Made by a program: the position numbers and the translations under genes. Source: Bradyrhizobium diazoefficiens (lineage in GTDB: Bacteria > Pseudomonadota > Alphaproteobacteria > Rhizobiales > Xanthobacteraceae). Taken from it: DNA of 64,000 bases. The notes under the pieces are model-generated. The model searched no databases. It was not told the DNA's origin and was given only the letters and a program-made list of their open reading frames with translations. Location: the NCBI RefSeq assembly GCF_018131015.1, contig NZ_JAFCJJ010000002.1, positions 62,001 through 126,000 of the forward strand, in the 5' to 3' direction. Numbering within the stretch: position 1 is the first letter of the stretch; every line of letters starts with the position of its first letter. Shown piece by piece: positions 9,338 through 19,658 of this stretch.

Positions 9338-10222
9338 ATGACCGCTAAGATCATCGATGGAAAAGTCATCGCCGCGGAACTTCGCGCCCGCGTCGCCGAC
9401 GAGGTTGCCCGCGTCAAGCGCGAGCACAATCTGGTTCCTGGACTGGCGGTGGTCCTGGTCGGCAACGATCCGGCCAGCGAAGTTTATGTGCGCTCCAAGC
9501 ACACGCAGACCCAGGCGGCCGGCATGGCTTCGTTCGAGCACAAGCTGCCGGCGGATGTGTCGCAGGCCGATCTCCTGGCGCTCGTCGCAAAGCTCAACCG
9601 TGACCCGGCCGTGCACGGCATTCTGGTCCAGCTACCGCTGCCGAAGGGCCTCAACACCGAGGCGGTAATCAACGCTATCGATCCCGCCAAGGATGTCGAC
9701 GGGCTGCACCCGAACAATGCCGGCCGGCTCGCCGGCGGTTTCGAGGCGCTGTCGCCCTGTACGCCGCTCGGCTGCATCATCCTGACCAGGAGCGTGCATG
9801 CCTCGCTCGAAGGCATGAACGCCATCGTCATCGGCCGCTCCAACCTGGTCGGCCGCCCGCTGGTGCAATTGCTGCTGAACGAGAATGCCACGGTGACGAT
9901 CGCGCATTCGCGCTCGCGCGACTTGCCCGGGCTCGTGAAGCGCGCCGATCTCGTCTACGCCGCCGTCGGCAAGCCGGAGATGGTACGTGGCGACTGGCTG
10001 AAGCCGGGCGCCACCGTGATCGATGTCGGCATCAACCGGATTCCGAAGGAGGACGGCAAGACGCGGCTGGTCGGCGACGTCGCCTATCAGGAAGCGCTCG
10101 GTGTTGCCGGCGCCATCACGCCGGTGCCGGGCGGCGTCGGCCAGATGACGGTCGCCTGCCTGCTGGTGAACACCCTGCGCGCGGCCTGCGCGATCGCGGG
10201 CCTGCCGAAGCCGGCGGTGTAG
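9338..10222 (+). CDS. folD: bifunctional methylenetetrahydrofolate dehydrogenase/cyclohydrolase
   Basis: 294 residues, the usual FolD length. It converts 5,10-methylene-THF to 10-formyl-THF through NADP-dependent oxidation and cyclisation, feeding purine and formyl-Met synthesis. Signature regions are visible: the catalytic Lys in [18 protein letters not shown], the [11 protein letters not shown] loop, the nucleotide-binding GRSNLVGRP, and the C-terminal [12 protein letters not shown]. The start was set at the ATG one nt after the DUF167 stop. It ends convergent to ppa, with a hairpin between. Confidence 0.97.
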   Translation: MTAKIIDGKVIAAELRARVADEVARVKREHNLVPGLAVVLVGNDPASEVYVRSKHTQTQAAGMASFEHKLPADVSQADLLALVAKLNRDPAVHGILVQLPLPKGLNTEAVINAIDPAKDVDGLHPNNAGRLAGGFEALSPCTPLGCIILTRSVHASLEGMNAIVIGRSNLVGRPLVQLLLNENATVTIAHSRSRDLPGLVKRADLVYAAVGKPEMVRGDWLKPGATVIDVGINRIPKEDGKTRLVGDVAYQEALGVAGAITPVPGGVGQMTVACLLVNTLRAACAIAGLPKPAV

Positions 10223-10232
10223 GTTTTCTTCA

Positions 10233-10257
10233 CCTCTCCTCGCTTGCGGGGAGAGGG
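10233..10257. terminator. hairpin between convergent folD and ppa
   Basis: CCTCTCCT and an AGGGGAGAGG-type return arm flank a short CGCTTGCG loop region. The hairpin sits 10 nt after the folD stop and 9 nt before the ppa stop. A clear U-tract is missing on the plus side, although TTTTC precedes it. It may act as a bidirectional terminator, or it may simply be a short palindromic repeat. Confidence 0.45.
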
Positions 10258-10266
10258 AGCAGAAAC

Positions 10267-10800
10267 TCACGCCTTCTTCTTCTCGCGCTCCATGCCGTCG
10301 AGGATCAGCTTGTGCGCATCCTCGGGGCCGCCCCAGCGCAGGATCTTCACCCACTTGCCCTTCTCGAGATCCTTGTAGTGCTCGAAGAAGTGCTGGATCT
10401 GCTGCAGCGTGATGTCCGGCAGGTCGGCGTAGGATTTCACCTTGTCGTAGCGCTGCGTCAGTTTTGACGACGGCACCGCCAGAATCTTCTCGTCGCCGCC
10501 GGCCTCGTCCTCCATGAACAGCACGCCGACCGGGCGCACGCTCATGACCGCGCCGGGAATGATGGCGCGGGTGTTGACGATCAGCACGTCGCAGGGATCG
10601 CCGTCGTCGGACAGGGTGTGCGGGATGAAGCCGTAGTTACCGGGGTAACGCATCGGCGTGTAGAGGAAGCGGTCGACCACCAGCGTGCCCGCCTCCTTGT
10701 CCATCTCGTATTTGATCGGTTCGCCGCCCACGGGGACCTCGATGACGACGTTGACTTCGTGTGGCGTGTTTTTTCCGATCGAGATCGCATCGATGCGCAT
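10267..10800 (-). CDS. ppa: inorganic pyrophosphatase
   Basis: 177 residues, the class I (hexameric bacterial) PPase length. It hydrolyses PPi to two phosphates, driving biosynthetic reactions in the cytosol. The signature DDGDPCDVL with its metal-binding Asp residues is present, along with [17 protein letters not shown] and the C-terminal [11 protein letters not shown]. It is transcribed toward folD. Upstream (10801-10978) lies a 178-nt gap before the GNAT gene, which is on the same strand. Confidence 0.96.
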   Translation of the reverse strand: MRIDAISIGKNTPHEVNVVIEVPVGGEPIKYEMDKEAGTLVVDRFLYTPMRYPGNYGFIPHTLSDDGDPCDVLIVNTRAIIPGAVMSVRPVGVLFMEDEAGGDEKILAVPSSKLTQRYDKVKSYADLPDITLQQIQHFFEHYKDLEKGKWVKILRWGGPEDAHKLILDGMEREKKKA

Positions 10801-10978
10801 TCAAGGCTCCGTTGTTGCCGAGGATAAATCGCGCCCGGCAGCGATTTTGGCACTGTCATACGCGGGCTTGTCCCGCCTATCCATGGTGATTTTATGAAAC
10901 AATGAATCCAGCGATCACCGGCGCAAAGGCAACGGTATCGGCGGATGGGGAAGGTCTGCTGGCTAGATTTTCAGCAGC

Positions 10979-11488
10979 TCAGTTGGTCCAGGCGAAGGCG
11001 ACCTTGTCGAGCGACTTGGGTCCGAAGCGCTCGGACGAGCGCGCCACCATGCGGCCGCCCAGCGCCCGGTAGAACTCGGTGGCGGGATCGTTGTCCGAGA
11101 GCGCCCACACCACCATGCTCTTCAGATTGCTCTGAACGAGGTCGCGGCGGGCGGCGGCGAACAGGCGGCGGCCGAAGCCGAGGCCCTGAAACTCGGGGCG
11201 CAGATACAGCTCGTAGATCTCGCCGTCGAAGTGCAGGCTGCGGGCGCGGTTGCGGCCGTAATTGGCATAGCCCGCGATCTTGTCACCGAACACGAGCACG
11301 CTGACGCGGCTGCCCTTGCGGATCGCGCTGTCCCACCATTGCGGGCCGCGGCGGTTGATCAGCTTCTCCAGCTCCGCGCCGGGAATGATGCCCTGATAGG
11401 CCGAGCGCCAGGCTTCGTCATGAGTTGACGCCACCGCAGTTGCATCTGCAGCTTTGGCCGGCCGGACCTCGATCAGGGTTGTGCTCAT
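10979..11488 (-). CDS. GNAT-family N-acetyltransferase
   Basis: 169 residues from the ATG at 11488; a longer in-frame start 12 codons upstream is less likely. The GNAT acetyl-CoA pyrophosphate loop is LRPEFQGLGFGRRLFAAA. It is preceded by the strand GEIYELYL and followed by NDPATEFYRALGGRMV, the typical motif B. The acceptor substrate is unknown; RimI-like or small-molecule acetylation is possible. It is divergent from the exported hydrolase at 11750. The 261-nt spacer is AT-richer than average and could hold both promoters. Confidence 0.85.
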   Translation of the reverse strand: MSTTLIEVRPAKAADATAVASTHDEAWRSAYQGIIPGAELEKLINRRGPQWWDSAIRKGSRVSVLVFGDKIAGYANYGRNRARSLHFDGEIYELYLRPEFQGLGFGRRLFAAARRDLVQSNLKSMVVWALSDNDPATEFYRALGGRMVARSSERFGPKSLDKVAFAWTN

Positions 11489-11749
11489 GGACGCGATCAA
11501 ACCAAGTCGCCGCGCCGGCGGCAAGACCTATCGTTAATTATCGGTTAACCTGTGGACTTTCTGCATCAGTATTTTAACCATGTTGTACCGAAAGAGGACA
11601 AGACGCTGCCCTGAGCGGCAAGGGCCTGCCGTGCACCGGTGCAAAACCATGACGCGGCACGCATGAGCGGCGACGGCAGCGCAGAAAGTCCGCCCAGCCT
11701 GATTCGTTCCCGCTAATCTGACGCTGTCCCAGTCCGCTTCCGGCAATCC

Positions 11750-12640
11750 ATGCGGCTTCTCAACTGCCTCACCCTCCTGCCTCTGCTGGCCTTGCTCACT
11801 GCGTCATCCCTGCACGCGCAGATCGCGTATGGTGCAGCGGGAGACGAAGGTGCACCGTTTCGCCGGCAGGACTGGCGTGTGCCCTCGCCCGATACCGATG
11901 TTGCCGCGCATGCGCTGTTGTTTCGTCCCGCCGGCAACGGCCCGTTCCGGCTCGCGGTGATCGCGCATGCCTCGACGCAGAACGTCCTGCGTCGCGCGCA
12001 AATGCCGCAGCCGGAATATCGTGCGCTGGCAGGATATCTCGTCGCGCGCGGCTTCGCGGTGCTGGTGCCGGAACGGCCCGGCCATGGCGCAACCGGCGGT
12101 CGCTATGTCGAGGACCAGGGCGGTTGCGACGAGGCCGACTATGCGCGCTCCGCCCGCGCCACGGCGGAGGCGATTTTGCTCGCACTGAACTATCTGCGAC
12201 AGCAGGATTTCGTGCGCAAGGACGCCGCCATCGTGCTCGGCCATTCCGCCGGCGGCTGGGGTGCGCTGGCGCTTGCAGGTACCGATCCGAACGCGATCGC
12301 CGCGATCATCGCGTTCGCGCCCGGGCGCGGTGGGCACGCCAATGACGAGGTGAACCGGATCTGCGCGCCGCATACGCTGCTTGCGGCGGCAGCCGACTTC
12401 GGCAAGGCGTCGCGCATTCCCGTCACATGGCTCGTTGCGGCCAATGACAGCTATTTTGCGCCGAAATTCTCGATGAGCCTGGCCGATGCGTTCCGTGGCG
12501 GCGGCGGCAAGGTCGACTTCCGCACGCTGCCTGCCGTGGGCAGCGAGGGGCACTGGATGATCGAGACCGAAGCCGGCGTCGAAGCGGCCGCCGGCGAGCT
12601 CGACCGCGCACTGAAGCCGGCGGCGGGCAAGAAGCCATGA
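11750..12640 (+). CDS. secreted alpha/beta hydrolase (dienelactone-hydrolase-like)
   Basis: 296 residues. There is a cleavable signal peptide at 1-24 (LLPLLALLTASSLHA). The alpha/beta-hydrolase core has the nucleophile elbow GHSAGGW (Ser near residue 165), the oxyanion segment VIAHAS, an acid candidate in VAANDSYF and a His in SEGHWMI. It should be periplasmic or secreted. Its stop overlaps the next start (ATGA at 12637), so it heads a four-gene operon with DUF2269, Rossmann-DoxX and DCC proteins. The substrate is unknown. Confidence 0.82.
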   Translation: MRLLNCLTLLPLLALLTASSLHAQIAYGAAGDEGAPFRRQDWRVPSPDTDVAAHALLFRPAGNGPFRLAVIAHASTQNVLRRAQMPQPEYRALAGYLVARGFAVLVPERPGHGATGGRYVEDQGGCDEADYARSARATAEAILLALNYLRQQDFVRKDAAIVLGHSAGGWGALALAGTDPNAIAAIIAFAPGRGGHANDEVNRICAPHTLLAAAADFGKASRIPVTWLVAANDSYFAPKFSMSLADAFRGGGGKVDFRTLPAVGSEGHWMIETEAGVEAAAGELDRALKPAAGKKP

Positions 12641-13104
12641 CGCTGTATTTCCTGGTCAAGTACCTGCATGTGCTCGGCGCCATCGTCATTCTCGGCACCG
12701 GCTCAGGCATCGCCTTCTTCATGCTGATGGCGCATCGCAGCTTTGACGCGGCGTTCATCGCCCGCACCGCCTCGGTAGTCGTGATCGCGGACGCCATCTT
12801 CACGCTGTCGGCGGTGATCCTGCAGCCGGTGAGCGGTGGCCTCCTGATGATGCTCTCCGCCACGTCGTTCGGGGAGCGGTGGCTTGTCCTCTCGCTTGTG
12901 CTGTACGTGATTGCTGGACTGTTCTGGATCCCCGTCGTCTTCATGCAGATCGAGATGCGCGATCTCGCGCGCAAGGCGGCCGGGCAGGGAAGTGCGCTGC
13001 CTGAGCGCTACTTCGTCTTGTTCCGCCGCTGGTTCGCGTTCGGCTTCCCCGGCTTCGGCGCGACGATGCTGATCCTCTGGCTGATGATCGCAAAGCCGTT
13101 TTGA
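12637..13104 (+). CDS. DUF2269 family integral membrane protein
   Basis: 155 residues with about four transmembrane helices: LVKYLHVLGAIVILGTGSGI, VVVIADAIFTLSAVILQPV, VLSLVLYVIAGLFWIPVVF and GFGATMLILWLMI. The early KYLHVLGA with its membrane-embedded His is typical of DUF2269. The function is unestablished; the His-containing helices recall heme- or quinone-linked membrane proteins, but that is inference. It overlaps the upstream hydrolase by 4 nt and is 9 nt from the next gene. Confidence 0.85.
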   Translation: MTLYFLVKYLHVLGAIVILGTGSGIAFFMLMAHRSFDAAFIARTASVVVIADAIFTLSAVILQPVSGGLLMMLSATSFGERWLVLSLVLYVIAGLFWIPVVFMQIEMRDLARKAAGQGSALPERYFVLFRRWFAFGFPGFGATMLILWLMIAKPF

Positions 13105-13113
13105 GGGACGAGG

Positions 13114-14433
13114 ATGAACCAGCAAACCATTCTGGTGCTCGGCGCCTCCGGCCTGATCGGCCGCTTCCTCACCGACGATCTCCGCGTACGGGGGTTTCGC
13201 GCGGTCGGTCTCGCGCGGCGCCTGTCGTCCGCGCAGAAAATGAGCGCGCTGGATATCGAGCTGCCGATCCTCTCCCTCGATGCGGCGGCGCTGACCAGTC
13301 TCCTGCGCGAGCACGCGGTGGATGTCGTCCTCAATTGCCTCGGCGTGCTCCAGGATGGGCCTGGCAGCGATACCCATGCCGTGCATCGCGATTTCGTCGC
13401 GCGGCTGCTGCGGGCGGTCGGCGAGTGTGGCCGCGCGATCCGGCTGGTTCACATCTCGATCCCCGGCACCGCGGCGGAGGATCGCACCGCCTTCGCAACG
13501 ACCAAGCGCGAGGCTGAGCGCCTGATAGCGGCCTCCGGCATTCCCCATGCCATCCTGCGGCCCGGCTTCGTGATCGCGCCATCGGCCTATGGCGGCAGCG
13601 CCATGCTGCGCGCGCTCGCCGCCTTCCCGCTCGACCTGCCGGCTGCGGAAATGGCGACGCCGTTCCAGCCGGTCGCGGTCGAGGACCTCGCCGCCACCAT
13701 CGCCTTTCTCGCCGGGCGCGACATCAACGATGCCTCCGTAAGCGCGGTGAGCTGGGATCTGATGCAGGCCGAGCCGGTCGCCATGGCCGGCGTCATCAAG
13801 GCGTTTCGCCGGGCGTTCGGCACCGAAGGCTGGCCGCGCATCGCGATGCCTTCGTTCCTGCTCGATCTCGGCGCCAAACTCGGCGATGCCGCCAGCTATC
13901 TCGGCTGGATGCCGCCGATGCGTTCGACCGCCATCGCCGAGCTCCGCCGCGGCGTGACCGGAGACCCCTCGGCCTGGATCGCCGCCACCGGCATCGTACC
14001 GAAAACGCTGGCCGAGACGGTCGGGCGTCATCCCGCGACCATCCAGGACAAATGGTTCGCCCGGCTGTTCCTGGTGAAGGCGCTCATTTTCGCGAGCCTG
14101 GTCGCGTTCTGGATTCTCTCCGGCTTCATTGCGCTGTTCGTGTCGTACGGGGCCGCTGCCGGCATCCTGACTTCGCATGGCTTCCCGGCCGCGCTGGTCG
14201 ATCCCATCACCGTCGGCACCAGCCTGATGGACATGAGCATCGGCGTGCTGATCGCCTTCCGCCGCACGGCGGCGATCGGGCTGGTTGCGGGTGTCACTGC
14301 CTCGCTCGGCTATATGGTCGGTGCGGCGATCCTGACGCCCGATCTCTGGATCGAGCCGCTCGGCGCGCTCGTGAAGACCGGCCCCGCGATCGTTCTGATG
14401 CTGGTTGCGCTGCTCATGCTGGATAGCCGATGA
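13114..14433 (+). CDS. NAD(P)-binding Rossmann/SDR protein fused to a DoxX-like membrane domain
   Basis: 439 residues. Residues 1-300 form an extended-SDR-like domain: the nucleotide-binding GASGLIGRF sits at the very start, and TTKREAERLIAASGIPHAILRPGFV shows the atypical-SDR pattern. Residues ~310-439 hold four hydrophobic helices of DoxX-like type (KALIFASLVAFWILSG; SIGVLIAFRRTAAIGLV; GPAIVLMLVALLML). The protein therefore joins a cytosolic nucleotide-binding domain to a membrane redox-type domain. It overlaps the DCC gene by 4 nt (ATGA at 14430). The reaction is unknown. Confidence 0.85.
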   Translation: MNQQTILVLGASGLIGRFLTDDLRVRGFRAVGLARRLSSAQKMSALDIELPILSLDAAALTSLLREHAVDVVLNCLGVLQDGPGSDTHAVHRDFVARLLRAVGECGRAIRLVHISIPGTAAEDRTAFATTKREAERLIAASGIPHAILRPGFVIAPSAYGGSAMLRALAAFPLDLPAAEMATPFQPVAVEDLAATIAFLAGRDINDASVSAVSWDLMQAEPVAMAGVIKAFRRAFGTEGWPRIAMPSFLLDLGAKLGDAASYLGWMPPMRSTAIAELRRGVTGDPSAWIAATGIVPKTLAETVGRHPATIQDKWFARLFLVKALIFASLVAFWILSGFIALFVSYGAAAGILTSHGFPAALVDPITVGTSLMDMSIGVLIAFRRTAAIGLVAGVTASLGYMVGAAILTPDLWIEPLGALVKTGPAIVLMLVALLMLDSR

Positions 14434-14840
14434 TGAACAAATGGCCGGACGACGATGTCATCCTGTTCGACGGCGTCTGCATCTTCTGCTCGCGCTGGGT
14501 CCGCTTCGTCGCGCAGCGCGACACGGCAAAGCGCTTTCGCTTCACGCCGATCCAGTCGGACTATGGGACGCGGCTGGCGCGGAATTTCGGAATCGATCCG
14601 CAGGATCCCGACACCAATGCCGTGGTCCATGGCGGCGACGTGTTTTTGAAGTCCGATGCAGCGCTGACCGTGTTGTCGCAATTGCCGGGCTGGAACTGGG
14701 TGCGTGTGTTGTTCGCCGTACCGAAGCCGCTGCGGGACGCCTTGTACGGCCTCATCGCCCGCAACCGCTATCGCATCTTTGGGAAATATGACGCGTGCTT
14801 CGTGTTCGACGCGGAGCTAAAAAAGCGGGTGCTTGAGTAG
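14430..14840 (+). CDS. DCC-family thiol-disulfide oxidoreductase (DUF393)
   Basis: 136 residues. The N-terminus holds the family-defining DGVCIFC motif, a CxxC redox pair at about residues 16-19, in a thioredoxin-like setting (VILFDGV...WVRFVAQRD). It continues with RFTPIQSD and a C-terminal RDALYGLIARNRYRIFG that matches the family end. It is probably a cytosolic thiol-disulfide protein. Translational coupling with the Rossmann-DoxX gene suggests the pair exchange electrons, although that is inference. It is the last gene of the operon; an AT-richer islet begins just after it. Confidence 0.88.
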   Translation: MMNKWPDDDVILFDGVCIFCSRWVRFVAQRDTAKRFRFTPIQSDYGTRLARNFGIDPQDPDTNAVVHGGDVFLKSDAALTVLSQLPGWNWVRVLFAVPKPLRDALYGLIARNRYRIFGKYDACFVFDAELKKRVLE

Positions 14841-14927
14841 GGACTTGCAAGCAAAAGCTACCCAATCACCCTATGCTGCACTAAGGTTATATCCGCCAAA
14901 GGCTTCAGCGCTCAAGGCTTGCATCTA

Positions 14928-15827
14928 ATGACTAACGCAGTTTTCACTACGAAGGTAACGCCAAGTTACAAGGATCTCCCGGAGCTCCACTACCATTTCC
15001 CTCGTCGATATCTCGATCGGGTCAAACAGACGATCGGTGATTATATCGTCTACTATGAACCGCGCCGATCAACATCCGAGTTGTCCAGTTCGGGTGGACG
15101 TCTCGCATACTTCGGGTTCGCACGGGTTACTGGGATCGCGGAGGATGCAGAGTTACCGGGGCATTATTTCGCATACGTCAGCGACTATCAGGACTTCTCT
15201 AGAATAGTGCCGTTTTCCGGGGGCTCACATTACTACGAGAGCGCGCTGCAGAAAGAAGACGGTAGTACAAATAGAGGGGCGTTCGGTAACGCAGTGCGCA
15301 TTTTGCCTGAGGCGGAATTCGACCGTATCTTGAAATCTGGGTTCGCGCCGCTCCTCGACGAGGGCCCTTCCGTTAGTGGCATTCGTCCGGAAGGAATGTC
15401 TGAACCAGGCGTACCCTTCGAGCGCCCCATTGTTGAAATGACTATATCTCGCCCTTTTCGCGAGAGATCGTTCATGCACAATGTTAGGGTCGCTTATTCA
15501 AATAGGTGCGCAATTACGGGGCTTCGCCTTATCAATGGCGGAGGTCGCCCCGAAGTTCAGGCAGCACACATTCAGCCCGTGGCTTCAAAGGGCCCGGATT
15601 CTGTCCGCAACGGAATCGCCCTTTCAGGAACGGTTCATTGGATGTTCGACCGTGGACTCATCTCAGTTGGAGACGATTACAAGATTTTGGTCGCTAAGAA
15701 TCACGTTCCTGAAGATGCGTTGCGGATGCTCAATAAAAGTGGATTGATCAACTTACCGAACGACCCAACTCAACATCCAAACTCCCACTATTTGAAATTT
15801 CATAGAGATGTAGTCTTCAAAAAGTAG
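14928..15827 (+). CDS. HNH endonuclease, COG3440-like predicted restriction endonuclease
   Basis: 299 residues. The C-terminal ~110 residues contain an HNH_2-type nuclease domain: NRCAITGLRLINGGG, then AAHIQPVASKGPDS, NGIALSGTVHWMFDRGL. The paired His/Asn/His metal and catalytic residues are present. The N-terminal ~150 residues (PRRYLDRV, GDYIVYYEPRR, YFGFARVTGI) look like a PUA/EVE-type module; such domains read modified bases in some type IV-like nucleases. No methyltransferase or partner subunit is adjacent. The coding sequence is visibly AT-richer than its neighbours, which suggests transfer. The start is the ATG at 14928; a TTG 9 nt upstream is possible. Confidence 0.82.
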   Translation: MTNAVFTTKVTPSYKDLPELHYHFPRRYLDRVKQTIGDYIVYYEPRRSTSELSSSGGRLAYFGFARVTGIAEDAELPGHYFAYVSDYQDFSRIVPFSGGSHYYESALQKEDGSTNRGAFGNAVRILPEAEFDRILKSGFAPLLDEGPSVSGIRPEGMSEPGVPFERPIVEMTISRPFRERSFMHNVRVAYSNRCAITGLRLINGGGRPEVQAAHIQPVASKGPDSVRNGIALSGTVHWMFDRGLISVGDDYKILVAKNHVPEDALRMLNKSGLINLPNDPTQHPNSHYLKFHRDVVFKK

Positions 15828-15833
15828 CGAGAT

Positions 15834-16061
15834 TTAGACTCCAAATATAGATTGTGGATCGAGGTCATACTTGTTCCCAAACCACTGTACGAAATCGAAG
15901 GGAGACTCTTTTTCTTCCCAATGTGATTTTAACAATTCATCGTCGATGCCCGCGTCAGCGATGCTGATTGCGTAGACTTTTCTGAGTCGCTGATCAACAA
16001 CGTTGCGCCATTCCTTGAGGCTTTGTTCGGTCCAAGACCAACCATCGTTGGATTTTCGCAT
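15834..16061 (-). CDS. small protein of unknown function in the AT-rich islet
   Basis: A 75-residue, acidic and aromatic-rich protein starting at the ATG at 16061, which has AGGAG about 6 nt upstream; the frame is open 23 codons further. Visible segments are KSNDGWSWTEQSLKEW, IADAGIDDELL and SPFDFVQWFGNKYDLDP. There is no signal peptide or membrane helix. I do not recognise the family. It is convergent with the HNH gene, with only 6 nt between the two stops, and shares its lower GC content. It lies 72 nt downstream of the amine oxidase on the same strand, inferred from orientation. Confidence 0.65.
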   Translation of the reverse strand: MRKSNDGWSWTEQSLKEWRNVVDQRLRKVYAISIADAGIDDELLKSHWEEKESPFDFVQWFGNKYDLDPQSIFGV

Positions 16062-16133
16062 CTCCAGCTCCTGGACCTCAAACGATTTTCTTCGATAAAC
16101 TATATCCTGATCGCTTGGCGAGCACAGCAATAA

Positions 16134-17381
16134 TCAATTGTGCCCGCCCACAGCCGCCAGCACTTCCTTCGCCGCCCGCTCCCCGCTGTCTCGTGCCCCG
16201 TGCGCCGTCGTAAAAAATAGCGGCGACGTCGCCTCGCCCGCAAAAAACAGCCGGCCGTCGACCGGCGCTGCCAGCACGGCGCGATCGCCGGCATGGCCCG
16301 GCAACGCATGTGAATAGGAGCCTCTGGCAAAAGGATCGTGCGCCCAGCGCGACTCGCGGAGCGGCTTCAGCTTGCGCCGGATGTCGTTGCCGAGAAAGCC
16401 CGCGATCTCGTCGATGCTTTGCGCGGCAAAGGCGCCGTCGCCGGCGTCCTCGAGCTCGCGCGCGAACCGGCCGCCGAAAAAGCCGTCAATGCAGGGCTGG
16501 CCGAAGGGGCGGATGAGGTAGGTGCCCATCGCGGTGCGCATGGTGGCGCCGCGCAAATGTCCCTCCACGGGAAAGGCTTCGGCGTCCTCCAGTGCCAGCG
16601 TAACCTTGTCGTCGACGCCGAGCGGCAGGCCACGCGCGGCATCGAGCTTTACGGGCAGCGCCGGAGAAAAACAGATGGCCTCGTCGGCGATCAGATTGGT
16701 CGGTACTGTGACGATCACTTTCCCGGCCTCGAGGATTCCTTGCGAGGTTTCGAGACGAATGCGTTTGCCGGAATGTTCGACCAGCGTGACGTTGCAGTTC
16801 AGTGCGACCGGGCAAGGCGCGCCATAGGCCGCGATCAGCGTGCCGTATCCGGCGCGCACGCGCCAATTGAAGGTGGTGTCCTCGTAAGCCCCCATGTCGA
16901 GCAGCGAGACCCGATCGAGCTCGCTCCCGTTCACATAGGTCGAGACCGCTTCGATCATCGGATTCCAGCGGTTGCCAGGTTCGAGATAGCGCGCGGCTGG
17001 CGCATCCTCGCCGGTTTTCGCCGCCTCCCGGAGACGCTCGTAGAAGGCGTCGATGGCGCGAATGAACTCCTTGCGCTCGACTTCCGGAAACGCGTCGCCA
17101 AAGGCCCGGTCGCCCCAGGGCGGCAGGTCTGTGTTGATCGCGAAGCCGAGCTGACGGGCGATCGGAACGAAAGAATTCTTGTCCGCCGAATGCAGCCAGC
17201 CGCAGCCGACGTCGAAGGTGACCTCGGGCGAGGCCTGCACGGTCCAGGCGCGGCCGCCGAGCCGGTCGCGCGCCTCCAGCACGATCATGGAGAGGCCGGA
17301 GCCGCGCAGTGCATGCGCCGCGCCGAGGCCGGCGGCACCGGCGCCGATGATGGCGACGTCGACGGAGGAGGGGAGAGACAT
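16134..17381 (-). CDS. FAD-dependent amine oxidase (flavin monoamine oxidase family)
   Basis: 415 residues. The N-terminal dinucleotide-binding motif is IIGAGAAGLGAAHAL, followed by VLEARDRLGGRAWT, which is characteristic of amine oxidases and related flavoproteins. The C-terminal FAD segment is LFFAGEATSP...GARDSGERAA. No signal peptide is evident, so it should be cytosolic. The likely reaction is oxidation of a primary or secondary amine with H2O2 release; the substrate is unknown. A palindromic repeat lies just upstream, between it and typA. Confidence 0.88.
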   Translation of the reverse strand: MSLPSSVDVAIIGAGAAGLGAAHALRGSGLSMIVLEARDRLGGRAWTVQASPEVTFDVGCGWLHSADKNSFVPIARQLGFAINTDLPPWGDRAFGDAFPEVERKEFIRAIDAFYERLREAAKTGEDAPAARYLEPGNRWNPMIEAVSTYVNGSELDRVSLLDMGAYEDTTFNWRVRAGYGTLIAAYGAPCPVALNCNVTLVEHSGKRIRLETSQGILEAGKVIVTVPTNLIADEAICFSPALPVKLDAARGLPLGVDDKVTLALEDAEAFPVEGHLRGATMRTAMGTYLIRPFGQPCIDGFFGGRFARELEDAGDGAFAAQSIDEIAGFLGNDIRRKLKPLRESRWAHDPFARGSYSHALPGHAGDRAVLAAPVDGRLFFAGEATSPLFFTTAHGARDSGERAAKEVLAAVGGHN

Positions 17382-17433
17382 GAGTGGGCTCTAGCACGTT
17401 AGCTTTACGCGCTAAAGGCGCCACAAGTCGGGT

Positions 17434-17533
17434 GTCATCACCCGCGAAAGCGGGTGATCCAGTATTCCAGAGGCGGTAGTGATCTACGGAGAAGCCGCGG
17501 CGTACTGGATTCCCCGCCTTCGCGGGGAATGAC
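17434..17533. repeat. palindromic intergenic repeat, family A, copy 1
   Basis: About 100 bp with inverted ends: GTCATCACCCGCGAAAGCGG at the left and its near complement CCCCGCCTTCGCGGGGAATGAC at the right (the last 20 match). Internal conserved parts are ATCCAGTATTCCAGAG and GCGTACTGGAT. A second copy of the same organisation lies at 48523-48629. It sits between amine oxidase and typA, both on the minus strand. It can fold as a long hairpin in RNA. Confidence 0.85.
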
Positions 17534-17549
17534 AGCGAGAGGAGCGTCC

Positions 17550-19376
<1,827 letters not shown>

Positions 19377-19658
19377 GAGTAAGCTTCTTTGCGTTCGAAC
19401 AATGGGTTAAGCGCGATCTCGCCGGTCGGACCGGGACCTCTTTCCGAAAACAACGCTGCAAGACAGGAAACGGGGGCGCTTTCGGCCCTAATGGAAGCCC
19501 GGCGAAGCCAGCCAGGCAGCCCACGCGTTTGCAGCGCAATATAGGCAAAAAACGCCAAAAAACAATGCGTTCGTGACGATTTGGTTGACTGAATTTTGCC
19601 CGGGGATTCCCGGGGCTTAGGGGACCTGCGCTGCGATCCCGGGGTTCGCCGGCCGCAG

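Noticed and set aside
14845..16130. A toxin-antitoxin or complete restriction-modification system
   Set aside because: No methyltransferase, specificity subunit or recognisable antitoxin was found; convergent orientation also argues against an operon of two partners.
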